In this document: in pieces, positions 15,148 to 21,795 of the stretch | Layout: each line of letters opens with the position of its first letter | Position numbering within the stretch: position 1 is the stretch's first letter | NCBI GenBank assembly: GCA_038251315.1 | Contig: JBBSBK010000059.1 | Span: forward strand, 1 to 22,526 | Length of the DNA: 22,526 nt | From: JBBKXP01 sp038251315 | GTDB taxonomy: Bacteria > Pseudomonadota > Alphaproteobacteria > Rhodobacterales > Rhodobacteraceae | Direction: 5' to 3' | Translations under genes and position numbers: made by a program | Notes under the pieces: generated by a model | What the model was told of the DNA's origin: nothing | What the model saw: only the letters and a program-made list of their open reading frames with translations | Database searches by the model: none

Positions 15148-15873
15148 ATGCCCAGAACAGCCCTCGTCACCGGCGGATCGCGCGGGATCGGTGCCGCGAT
15201 TTCCAAAGCGTTGAAGGCCGAAGGCTATGCCGTCGCCGCGACCTATGCAGGCAATGCCGAAGCTGCCGCCGCCTTTACCAAGGAAACCGGGATCAAGACC
15301 TACAAATGGGATGTGGCCAACTATGACGATTGCGCCAAGGGGGTCGCAGAGGTCGCGGCTGAACTTGGCCCGATCGACGTGCTGGTCAACAATGCCGGAA
15401 TCACCCGCGACGCGCCGTTTCACAAGATGACGCCAGCGCAGTGGAACGAGGTCATCGGCACCAACCTGAACGGCGTCTTCAACATGACCCATCCGGTCTG
15501 GCCGGGGATGCGCGAGCGCAAGTTCGGGCGGATCATCACAATCAGTTCGATCAACGGCCAAAAGGGCCAATTCGCCCAAGCGAATTATGCTGCGTCCAAA
15601 GCGGGCGATATCGGGTTCACGAAATCGCTGGCGCAGGAAGGCGCGCGCGCGGGGATCACAGTCAATGTAATCGCGCCGGGCTATATCAACACCGAGATGA
15701 TGGCGACGATTCCTGAAAAGGTGATGAACGAGGTCATCCTGCCGCAGATCCCGGTCGGACGCTTGGGTGAAGCGGACGAGATTGCGCGTTGCGTCGTGTT
15801 CCTTGCCTCCGATGCAGCCGGGTTCATCACCGGATCGACGATTTCCGCCAATGGCGGGCAGTATCTGGCCTAA
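15148..15873 (+). CDS. phaB: Acetoacetyl-CoA reductase PhaB
   Basis: This 241-residue SDR enzyme reduces acetoacetyl-CoA to (R)-3-hydroxybutyryl-CoA with NADPH, the second step of PHB synthesis. The cofactor motif TGGSRGIG is at 8-15 and NNAG at 81-84. The catalytic set is Ser134, Tyr147 and Lys151 (NYAASK), with the Ser-Tyr spacing of 13 seen in Ralstonia PhaB. SSINGQKGQF next to the catalytic Ser is characteristic of PhaB rather than FabG. The Shine-Dalgarno GGAGGA at 15135-15140 places the start at ATG 15148; an in-frame GTG at 15133 lies within that signal and is rejected. A strong terminator follows. Confidence 0.94.
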   Translation: MPRTALVTGGSRGIGAAISKALKAEGYAVAATYAGNAEAAAAFTKETGIKTYKWDVANYDDCAKGVAEVAAELGPIDVLVNNAGITRDAPFHKMTPAQWNEVIGTNLNGVFNMTHPVWPGMRERKFGRIITISSINGQKGQFAQANYAASKAGDIGFTKSLAQEGARAGITVNVIAPGYINTEMMATIPEKVMNEVILPQIPVGRLGEADEIARCVVFLASDAAGFITGSTISANGGQYLA

Positions 15874-15896
15874 ACGCCAGCCAAATGTCACAACAC

Positions 15897-15922
15897 GGCC
15901 GGTCACATCGACCGGCCCTTTT
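15897..15922 (+). terminator. Intrinsic terminator after phaB
   Basis: A perfect 8-bp GC-rich stem (GGCCGGTC at 15897-15904, GACCGGCC at 15910-15917, loop ACATC) is followed by CTTTT. This is the classic form of a rho-independent terminator and ends the phaA-phaB unit 24 bases after the phaB stop. Confidence 0.85.
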
Positions 15923-15934
15923 GCGTCAGGACCC

Positions 15935-16801
15935 ATGAGTCGCCGCACAGCCACACTGATCGGCTTCGTTGCCGTCCTGCTTTGGGCGCTTTTGGCGCTG
16001 CTGACTGTCGGTTCGTCGCCTGTACCGCCATTCCAGCTGTCGGCCATGTGTTTCGGCATTGGCGGTGGCCTCGGGCTGATCTGGTTGGGGGCGACGGGTG
16101 GTTTCACAGGCCTGCGTGTGGTGCCCTTGCGTGTCTATCTTTTCGGCACGGCGGGTTTGTTTGGCTATCACGCCTTGTATTTCAGCGCCCTGCGAATCGC
16201 CCCGGCGGCCGAGGCGGGGCTGATCGCCTATCTATGGCCGCTGCTGATCGTGTTGCTGTCGGGTCTCTTGCCGGGGGAACGGTTGCGCGGCGGGCACATT
16301 CTGGGTGCGGTCATCGCCTTTGGCGGTGCAGCGCTGATCGTGACCAGCGGAACGAACGGCTTTGCTGCGCAGAACCTGCCGGGTTACGGGCTGGCCCTGC
16401 TGTGCGCAATCACATGGGCGGTCTATTCGGTCGGGTCGCGTCGGTTTGGTGCGGTTCCGACTGGCAGCGTTGCGGTGTTCTGTCTGGCAACAGCGGTTTT
16501 GTCCGCCCTGATGCATCTGGCCGTCGAAACAACCGTCTGGCCGGACGGATCTTTTGGCTGGGTGGCGATCGTGGCCTTGGGTCTTGGCCCCGTGGGCCTT
16601 GCGTTCTTTGTCTGGGATGTCGGGGTGAAACGCGGGGATATTCAACTGCTTGGTGTCGCGTCCTATGCGGCACCTCTGCTGTCAACACTTGCCCTGATCG
16701 CAGCAGGCATTGCCACCCCTTCATGGTCGCTGTTAATCGCGACTGGACTGATTACCGCAGGTGCGGCGCTGGCCGCGTGGACCAGCGCCAGATTGGTCTA
16801 A
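15935..16801 (+). CDS. EamA/DMT-family transporter
   Basis: This 288-residue inner-membrane protein has about ten hydrophobic helices arranged as two EamA repeats of five, the fold of drug/metabolite exporters. The first repeat ends with a segment like AEAGLIAYLWPLL, and the second runs from about residue 145 to the end. The YLWP motif recalls the YddG-type aromatic amino acid and metabolite exporters, but the substrate cannot be assigned. ATG 15935 is supported by AGGA at 15928-15931 and by the start of the first helix. It begins only 12 bases after the phaB terminator, so its promoter must overlap the terminator or the end of phaB, or it depends on read-through. Its stop overlaps the convergent DUF465 stop by two bases. 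Confidence 0.85.
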   Translation: MSRRTATLIGFVAVLLWALLALLTVGSSPVPPFQLSAMCFGIGGGLGLIWLGATGGFTGLRVVPLRVYLFGTAGLFGYHALYFSALRIAPAAEAGLIAYLWPLLIVLLSGLLPGERLRGGHILGAVIAFGGAALIVTSGTNGFAAQNLPGYGLALLCAITWAVYSVGSRRFGAVPTGSVAVFCLATAVLSALMHLAVETTVWPDGSFGWVAIVALGLGPVGLAFFVWDVGVKRGDIQLLGVASYAAPLLSTLALIAAGIATPSWSLLIATGLITAGAALAAWTSARLV

Positions 16802-16968
16802 TGCGCGGTGGACAAACGCGAAATCTGTTCCTTGATGTGCAGCTTTTGTTTCTTCATCCGCGCGATTTCCAGGGCGTCAACCGCTGGGGCGCGTTGCGCC
16901 ACCTCGACAGCGTCAGACAGGGTTTGATGTTTCTTCTTCAGCTCAGTCAGGTGCGAACCGATCGTCAT
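16798..16968 (-). CDS. DUF465/YdcH-type small coiled-coil protein
   Basis: This 56-residue, mostly helical and highly charged protein fits the DUF465 (YdcH) family common in alphaproteobacteria. Visible features are a first helix with HLTELKKKHQTL and a second basic helix with ARMKKQKLHIKEQISRL, as in a short coiled-coil hairpin. The function of the family is not established. ATG 16968 is chosen because of a strong Shine-Dalgarno sequence AGGAGGA (minus strand, 16980-16974); an upstream in-frame ATG at 16998 lacks one and would lengthen the protein beyond the family size. Two perfect palindromes lie just upstream. Confidence 0.85.
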   Translation of the reverse strand: MTIGSHLTELKKKHQTLSDAVEVAQRAPAVDALEIARMKKQKLHIKEQISRLSTAH

Positions 16969-16989
16969 GGGCGTCCTCCTTTGCGTGGT

Positions 16990-17001
16990 TGAATGCATTC
17001 A
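16990..17001. promoter_or_regulatory. Perfect 12-bp palindrome TGAATGCATTCA upstream of the DUF465 gene
   Basis: TGAATGCATTCA is self-complementary over 12 bases. It is centred about 27 bases before the DUF465 start codon, where it would lie in the 5' leader or core promoter. It could be a repressor site. No known regulator is assigned. Confidence 0.45.
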
Positions 17002-17023
17002 GTGCAGCACAATTTTACAAATC

Positions 17024-17035
17024 TGTCACGTGACA
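17024..17035. promoter_or_regulatory. Perfect 12-bp palindrome TGTCACGTGACA upstream of the DUF465 gene
   Basis: TGTCACGTGACA is self-complementary over 12 bases and centred 34 bases from the palindrome at 16990. On the minus strand a TAAAAT -10-like hexamer (about 17016-17011) lies between the two palindromes. The site would then cover the -35 region, where no good -35 hexamer is seen. Function as an operator or activator site is inference. Confidence 0.5.
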
Positions 17036-17087
17036 AACTGGTGTGGGGCCTGCATCGACATGATCCCGCCGACAGATTGCCAAAGGA

Positions 17088-17837
17088 TTAATCGTTGTGC
17101 GCTAGGGCAGCACCGTCGCGCAAAATATTTGTAATGGTGTCAGTATAATCCTTACCGTCGTGCAGATGCGCCGTGTTCCCATGCAGGATCAGTGGCGCAC
17201 ACAAGCGGAATGGCGCGCGACCCTCCTTGCGGGCGTGCAGCAAAAACAGGTGCGCGGGCCGTCCCGATCGCCCGGCGATGGGGCGCACAGTCACCGACCC
17301 CAGCCGCCCCGCCAGCAGCGCCAACAGATCGGGCAGCCGTTCGATCCGCATGATCAGCGTCAGCTGCCCCTTGGGTGTCAACCGACGGGCAGCGCAGTCG
17401 ATCCAATCGGCGAGCGCCGTATCGCCACCCAGCGCGGTGTCGCGGCCCGGATCGGTAGACCGAACACCAGTTGAACGGTCAAAATAGGGCGGGTTGGCGA
17501 TCACATGGTCGAAATTGCGCTGCCGCAGGTCGGCGGGCAGCGTGCGCAGGTCGGCGGTAATCACATCAAATGGCAGCGCGTTCGCCACCGCGTTCTGCCG
17601 CGCCAGATCGGCGTAATCGGGTTGCAGTTCGACGCCCGTCACCGTCACGCCGATCCGTGCCGCCAGACACAGCGCCGCGACGCCGACACCACTGCCCAGT
17701 TCCAGCACACTCTGCCCAGCAACCGCAGGCACCGCAGCTGCCAGCAGCACCGCGTCGATCCCGGCCCGATATCCCCGTGCCGGTTGCACCACATGCAGCC
17801 GCCCGCCCAGAAACGCATCGCGCGTCGTTTCAATCAC
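17088..17837 (-). CDS. tRNA1(Val) adenine-N6 methyltransferase-like protein (COG4123/TrmN6 type)
   Basis: This 249-residue class I SAM-dependent methyltransferase has the SAM-binding motif ELGSGVG at 46-52 and the acidic residue ending strand beta-2 in VTGVELQPDYA (Glu70). The amino-methylating motif is NPPY at 115-118, typical of enzymes that methylate the exocyclic N6 of adenine. The N-terminal FLGGRLHVVQP and YRAGIDAVLLAA segments are hallmarks of the YfiC/TrmN6 group, which modifies A37 of tRNA1(Val). The GTG start at 17837 overlaps the TGA of the DUF2007 gene (GTGA), showing translational coupling. The exact RNA substrate is inferred from family. Confidence 0.88.
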   Translation of the reverse strand: MIETTRDAFLGGRLHVVQPARGYRAGIDAVLLAAAVPAVAGQSVLELGSGVGVAALCLAARIGVTVTGVELQPDYADLARQNAVANALPFDVITADLRTLPADLRQRNFDHVIANPPYFDRSTGVRSTDPGRDTALGGDTALADWIDCAARRLTPKGQLTLIMRIERLPDLLALLAGRLGSVTVRPIAGRSGRPAHLFLLHARKEGRAPFRLCAPLILHGNTAHLHDGKDYTDTITNILRDGAALAHND

Positions 17838-18049
17838 TGCCCAAGGTCAATGTCGTTGTCGCGCATCACCACGACTGCGGCGCCATGATCGCGGTCGCGC
17901 ACCATCAGCCGGCGCGGCAATATGCCGAGGGACCCGTCGAGGATGCTCATGTTTACGTCAAGCTCGAACCATTCTATACCTTCGCCACCCAAAAGGGCAG
18001 TTGCAAAGGCGACAACGGTAGGGTCATTCGTGCGCAGAAGTTCCTTCAT
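17834..18049 (-). CDS. DUF2007 domain protein
   Basis: This 71-residue protein matches the DUF2007 ('putative signal transducing protein') pattern: it starts MKELLRTNDPTVVAFATALL, continues with a GGEGIEWFELD segment, and has RRLMVRDRDHGAAVVVM near its end. The family has an ACT-like small alpha/beta fold and no established biochemical role. The gene is first in a pair with the methyltransferase (4-base overlap) and is divergent from the polyprenyl synthase gene 57 bases away. A purine-rich GGTGG precedes ATG 18049. Upstream in-frame sequence lies opposite the synthase gene and is not coding. Confidence 0.8.
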   Translation of the reverse strand: MKELLRTNDPTVVAFATALLGGEGIEWFELDVNMSILDGSLGILPRRLMVRDRDHGAAVVVMRDNDIDLGQ

Positions 18050-18106
18050 ATCCACCAGACCTAAGGCGCTGATTTGCCTTTGTCCATCACCGTTGCGGAG
18101 CCGCCC
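18050..18106. promoter_or_regulatory. Short divergent intergenic region, DUF2007 gene / polyprenyl synthase gene
   Basis: Only 57 bases separate the two divergent start codons. The region holds a 5-bp inverted repeat (AAGGC 18063-18067, GCCTT 18076-18080) and the synthase Shine-Dalgarno GGAG at 18097-18100. Promoters of the two genes must overlap each other or lie within the opposing gene starts. No clear -35/-10 hexamers are seen. Confidence 0.3.
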
Positions 18107-19105
18107 ATGAGCCTTGATCACGCTGCGACCAAGCCGCACGAGGCGCTGGCAAAGGCGCTTGCGGGCGACCTCGAGGCGGTCAATGCGATGATCCTTGCGC
18201 GGATGGCGTCGCAACATGCGCCGCGCATCCCCGAAGTCACCGCGCATCTGGTCGGGGCTGGCGGCAAGCGGTTGCGCCCGATGCTGACCCTCGCCGCAGC
18301 GCGGCTGTGTGGCTATGACGGGCCGTTCCACGTGCATCTGGCCGCGACCGTCGAATTCATCCACACGGCGACCTTGCTGCATGACGATGTCGTTGACGCA
18401 AGTGCACAGCGGCGTGGCCGCCCTACCGCCAATCTGCTGTGGGACAATACCAGTTCGGTGCTGGTCGGCGATTATCTGTTCGCCCGCAGTTTTCAGTTGA
18501 TGGTCGAAACCGGATCGTTGCGGGTGCTGGATATCCTCGCCAACGCTGCCGCCACCATTGCCGAGGGCGAGGTGCTGCAACTGACCGCCGCTGCGGACCT
18601 CGCGACGACCGAAGACACTTATCTGCGCATCGTGCGCGGCAAGACGGCGGCACTGTTTTCGGCGGCGACCGAGGTGGGCGGAGTGATTGCGGGTGTGCCG
18701 GACGCGCAGGTGCAGGCGCTGTTCGACTATGGCGACGCCTTGGGCATCGCGTTCCAGATGGTCGATGATCTGCTTGATCTGACCGGCGGCGATGCCATCG
18801 GCAAGAACGTCGGCGATGATTTCCGCGAACGGAAGCTGACGCTACCGTTCATCAAGGCGATTGCAAAGGCGGACGCGGACGAGCAGGCGTTCTGGGAACG
18901 CACCATCGCCAAAGGCAAACAGGACACGGGCGATCTTGACCTCGCACTGGCGATTTTAGCGCGGCATGGCGCATTGGACGATGTGCGGGCCGAAGCGGTG
19001 GCTTGGGCCGCCAAGGCCCGCGCGGCGCTGGCCCCGCTACCCGATCATCCGATCCGCGCGATGCTGGCCGACCTTGCCGACTACGTCGTGGCGCGGATCA
19101 GTTAA
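18107..19105 (+). CDS. Long-chain polyprenyl diphosphate synthase (IspB type)
   Basis: This 332-residue prenyltransferase elongates farnesyl diphosphate with isopentenyl diphosphate to make the ubiquinone side chain. The motif GGKRLRP is at 52-58, the first Asp-rich motif DDVVD at 93-97 and the second DDLLD at 220-224; both bind Mg2+ and diphosphate. The fifth residue before the first motif is small (Ala88), as in octa- to decaprenyl synthases, so a long product is expected; C50 would suit a ubiquinone-10 alphaproteobacterium, but the length cannot be read exactly. GGAG six bases upstream supports ATG 18107. The stop overlaps the convergent ispE by 8 bases. Confidence 0.93.
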   Translation: MSLDHAATKPHEALAKALAGDLEAVNAMILARMASQHAPRIPEVTAHLVGAGGKRLRPMLTLAAARLCGYDGPFHVHLAATVEFIHTATLLHDDVVDASAQRRGRPTANLLWDNTSSVLVGDYLFARSFQLMVETGSLRVLDILANAAATIAEGEVLQLTAAADLATTEDTYLRIVRGKTAALFSAATEVGGVIAGVPDAQVQALFDYGDALGIAFQMVDDLLDLTGGDAIGKNVGDDFRERKLTLPFIKAIAKADADEQAFWERTIAKGKQDTGDLDLALAILARHGALDDVRAEAVAWAAKARAALAPLPDHPIRAMLADLADYVVARIS

Positions 19106-19994
19106 GCAGTTCGGCGGGGGCGACCCACCACGCCATTTCGCCGACCTGAATGGCGCGGGCGACTTGCCGCGCTGCGCCCATGTCGCGCACTAGCCCGACG
19201 CATGTAGCCCCGGACCCCGACATCGTGGCGAAACGCACGGCGGGATTGCGGCGCAGGGCAGTCATGGCGGTCGTGATTGGCGGCGCAATGCTTTCTGCGG
19301 CGGGCTGCATATCGTTGCGCTGGGCTGCCAGCCAATCGGCGAAACCGTCAAAATCAAGGCCCGCGGGCACGCTGTCCATCCCCGGATTATGTTTTTGCTT
19401 CATCGCGGCAAAGACCGCACCCGTCGCGACGGGCGCACGCGGATTGACCAGCACCAATGCGCAAGGCGGGAGCACGGGAACGGCGCGCAGGGTGTCGCCG
19501 ATCCCGCCCATCAGGACCGGGGTGGGGGCATTGATGCAGACCGGAACGTCGGCCCCCAATGCCAGCACGCCGCTGTCGTGGGCGGTCAGCGGCGGCACCT
19601 TCCACATATCGGCCAACAAGCGCAGGGTGGCCGCCGCGTCTGACGACCCGCTGCCGATCCCGGCGGCATGGGGCAGGCATTTTTCAAGGTGCAGGGCCGC
19701 GCCTGCGCTGACCCCCCGCACCAGTCGCAGCAGCCGCGCCGCCCGCAGGATCAAGTTGGTGTCGTCGGTCGGGACACCAGCCGAAAACGGGCCGCTGACC
19801 GTCAACGACAGGTCCGGTGAGGGCCGCGCGGTGATCCGGTCGTTGACATCGGCGAACACCACCAGTGATTCCAGCAGGTGATAGCCGTCGTTGCGCTGGC
19901 CGGTCACATGCAGGGTCAGGTTGATCTTAGCCGGGGCCCCAGTGATCGCACCGGTAATCGCCCCAGCAAGCCCTGTGGCGCTAGCGATCGTCAC
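19098..19994 (-). CDS. ispE: 4-diphosphocytidyl-2-C-methyl-D-erythritol kinase IspE
   Basis: This GHMP-family kinase phosphorylates CDP-methylerythritol in the MEP pathway of isoprenoid synthesis. The motif PAKINLTLHV contains the catalytic Lys23, the ATP-binding loop AGIGSGSSDAA is at 111-121, and Asp149 (LGADVPV) matches the catalytic Asp of E. coli IspE. A C-terminal MSGSGATCVGL glycine motif is present. No ATG lies near the family start; GTG 19994 gives 298 residues and overlaps the end of the TPR gene by 14 bases. The extra N-terminus contains GAITGAITGAP, a small tandem repeat ahead of the conserved core, so the true start may be slightly different. The open frame extending to 20159 lies inside the TPR gene and is rejected. 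Confidence 0.92.
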   Translation of the reverse strand: MTIASATGLAGAITGAITGAPAKINLTLHVTGQRNDGYHLLESLVVFADVNDRITARPSPDLSLTVSGPFSAGVPTDDTNLILRAARLLRLVRGVSAGAALHLEKCLPHAAGIGSGSSDAAATLRLLADMWKVPPLTAHDSGVLALGADVPVCINAPTPVLMGGIGDTLRAVPVLPPCALVLVNPRAPVATGAVFAAMKQKHNPGMDSVPAGLDFDGFADWLAAQRNDMQPAAESIAPPITTAMTALRRNPAVRFATMSGSGATCVGLVRDMGAARQVARAIQVGEMAWWVAPAELLN

Positions 19995-21675
19995 GGGCGA
20001 CGCGCAAAGGGTCGGCGCCCTCTTTGGCCAGAACGGCGTCCAATCCATCCGCCAGTTTGCGGCGAATCCGGTTGGCCTCTTCCGGTTCCGGGTCGAACGA
20101 CAGGGCGCGCTGCCATTGAAACCGCGCCTCGATCTCGCGGCCAACAGACCAATAGACATCGCCCAGGTGGTCGTTGATCACCGGATCGGTTGCCTCGAGC
20201 GAGGCGGCTTTTTCCAGGTGTCCCACCGCCTCGGTATAGCGGCCAAGCCGATACAGAACCCAGCCAAGGCTGTCGACGATCGCGCCGTTGTCGGGTTGGG
20301 CGGCGACGGCCTGTTCGATCATCGCCAGCGCCTCGTCCAGGTTGACCTGCTGTTCGACCATCGAATAGCCAAGGTAGTTCAGCACTGCGGGCTGACCGGG
20401 GTTCAGCGCCAGTGCGGCGCGAAAATCTGCCTCGGCTGCGGGCCATTGGTCAAGCCGCTCGTAGGTGATGCCGCGCGTATAGTGCACGAACCACGCGGCC
20501 GGATCGCCGTCGCCCATCAGGCCCAATGCGGCGGTGTAGGCCGCGTTGGCCCCGGCGAAATCTTCTTTCTGGCGCAGCAGATCGCCCAGCGTGGCCTGTA
20601 CCATGGGCAGGCTGGCATGGCTGCGGGTCAGCGCTTGCAGGACCTCGATGGCGGTGTCCAGCTTACCGTCCTTGCGCAGCACATCGGCGCGGCCCAGTTC
20701 GGCGGCGTGGAATGCCGGATCGTCGGGGGCGACGCGGGCATAGGTGGCCGATGCCATGTCGTAACGCCCGATCCGGTCCAGCAGGTTGGCGGTGACAAGG
20801 ATCGCGTCGGTGTTGACGGGGTTCAGCGCCTCGGCGGCGCGGGCGTAGATCAGGGTATAGGCATCGTCGGCGTCACCATCCAGCGCGACGGCGATGGACA
20901 GATAAACCTCGGCCAGCCCGGTGTGCGCGTCGGTTACGAGCGAAAACGGGATCGTTTCGCCCGCCGCCAGCCGGTCGCGCAACTGTGCGAGGCTGGGATC
21001 GGGGTCGCGCCCGAATACTGTCTCCAGCATGGTCAGCGCGTCGGGGTTGCGCCCCAACTGACTAAGGATTTGCGCATGGGCGAATGCGGCGCGGCGGGTC
21101 CGTGGCAGCCCTTGGTCCGGCCCCAGCGACAGGATCGCATCGGCCCCTTCGTAGTCGCCGACCACCGCAAGGCCGAGGGCCTTGTGATACAGGCCGAACG
21201 GCTTGAGCCCCTCGGCATTGACCACTGCGTCGAATGCCGCCAGCGCCTCGGTCATCTGCCCCTGTCCGACAAACGCCCAGGCCTGCGACAGACCATCGGC
21301 CAGTGGTCCGACCGTCTGCCCGGCCTCGAGCGCGGCAAAGATTTTGTCCCATTCCCCGGCCTGCCCGGCAGTCACCGCCAGCGCGATATGAGCGGTCTGG
21401 CTGGTGATGCCCTGATCGACCATCTTTTGCGCCAAGGGTTGCGCCAGATCGAACCGCCCCAGCCCGATCTGCCCGATCAGTGTGCTTTCCAGCAGCGCCG
21501 GATTGGTCGGATCGCCCTTGAGCGCCTCGGTGAAATAGGTTGTGACGGCGGAGAAATCGTTCTGATAGCCGGCCTGCCGCCCGGCAAGGTAGGCTCCCGC
21601 GTCGGCTTGTGCCCAAACAGGTGTTGGCAGGGCAAGAGTGACCAAAAGGGCGAAAAGGGGGCGGCGATTGGTCAA
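19981..21675 (-). CDS. Exported tetratricopeptide-repeat protein
   Basis: This 564-residue protein has a clear Sec signal peptide: basic MTNRR, hydrophobic LFALLVTLAL, and a cleavage site VWA-QAD after residue 22, so the mature protein is periplasmic or outer-membrane associated. The rest is helical TPR/Sel1-like repeats; the best consensus units lie between about residues 390 and 520 (for example LNYLGYSMVEQ, DSLGWVLYRLGRYTEA, NDHLGDVYWSVGREIEA). The start is a TTG at 21675 preceded by GAGGA seven bases upstream; no ATG fits the signal peptide. Co-directional neighbours are ETF-QO upstream and ispE downstream with overlap. TPR proteins scaffold protein complexes, often in envelope assembly; the specific role is unknown. 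Confidence 0.9.
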   Translation of the reverse strand: MTNRRPLFALLVTLALPTPVWAQADAGAYLAGRQAGYQNDFSAVTTYFTEALKGDPTNPALLESTLIGQIGLGRFDLAQPLAQKMVDQGITSQTAHIALAVTAGQAGEWDKIFAALEAGQTVGPLADGLSQAWAFVGQGQMTEALAAFDAVVNAEGLKPFGLYHKALGLAVVGDYEGADAILSLGPDQGLPRTRRAAFAHAQILSQLGRNPDALTMLETVFGRDPDPSLAQLRDRLAAGETIPFSLVTDAHTGLAEVYLSIAVALDGDADDAYTLIYARAAEALNPVNTDAILVTANLLDRIGRYDMASATYARVAPDDPAFHAAELGRADVLRKDGKLDTAIEVLQALTRSHASLPMVQATLGDLLRQKEDFAGANAAYTAALGLMGDGDPAAWFVHYTRGITYERLDQWPAAEADFRAALALNPGQPAVLNYLGYSMVEQQVNLDEALAMIEQAVAAQPDNGAIVDSLGWVLYRLGRYTEAVGHLEKAASLEATDPVINDHLGDVYWSVGREIEARFQWQRALSFDPEPEEANRIRRKLADGLDAVLAKEGADPLRVARDDR

Positions 21676-21795
21676 ACTCGTATCCTCGTATTGGTCTTTC
21701 GTCGCAGCCTAGGGCGCTGCGCATTCAACGGCAATGATCTCACGCGCAGGGCGGCGGAAAAACGCAGAAAGCCGGATCGCGTCACCGCGGTCAAA
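21676..21795. other. Gap between ETF-QO and the TPR gene
   Basis: These 120 bases hold a 6-bp hairpin (CGCAGC 21703-21708, GCTGCG 21716-21721) with no T run on either side, so it is not a standard terminator. On the minus strand a TTGCCG hexamer and a TAGGCT hexamer stand 17 bases apart just before the TPR gene. This may be a weak promoter, and its -10 hexamer lies within the hairpin. The Shine-Dalgarno GAGGA of the TPR gene follows. No gene is seen. Confidence 0.3.
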
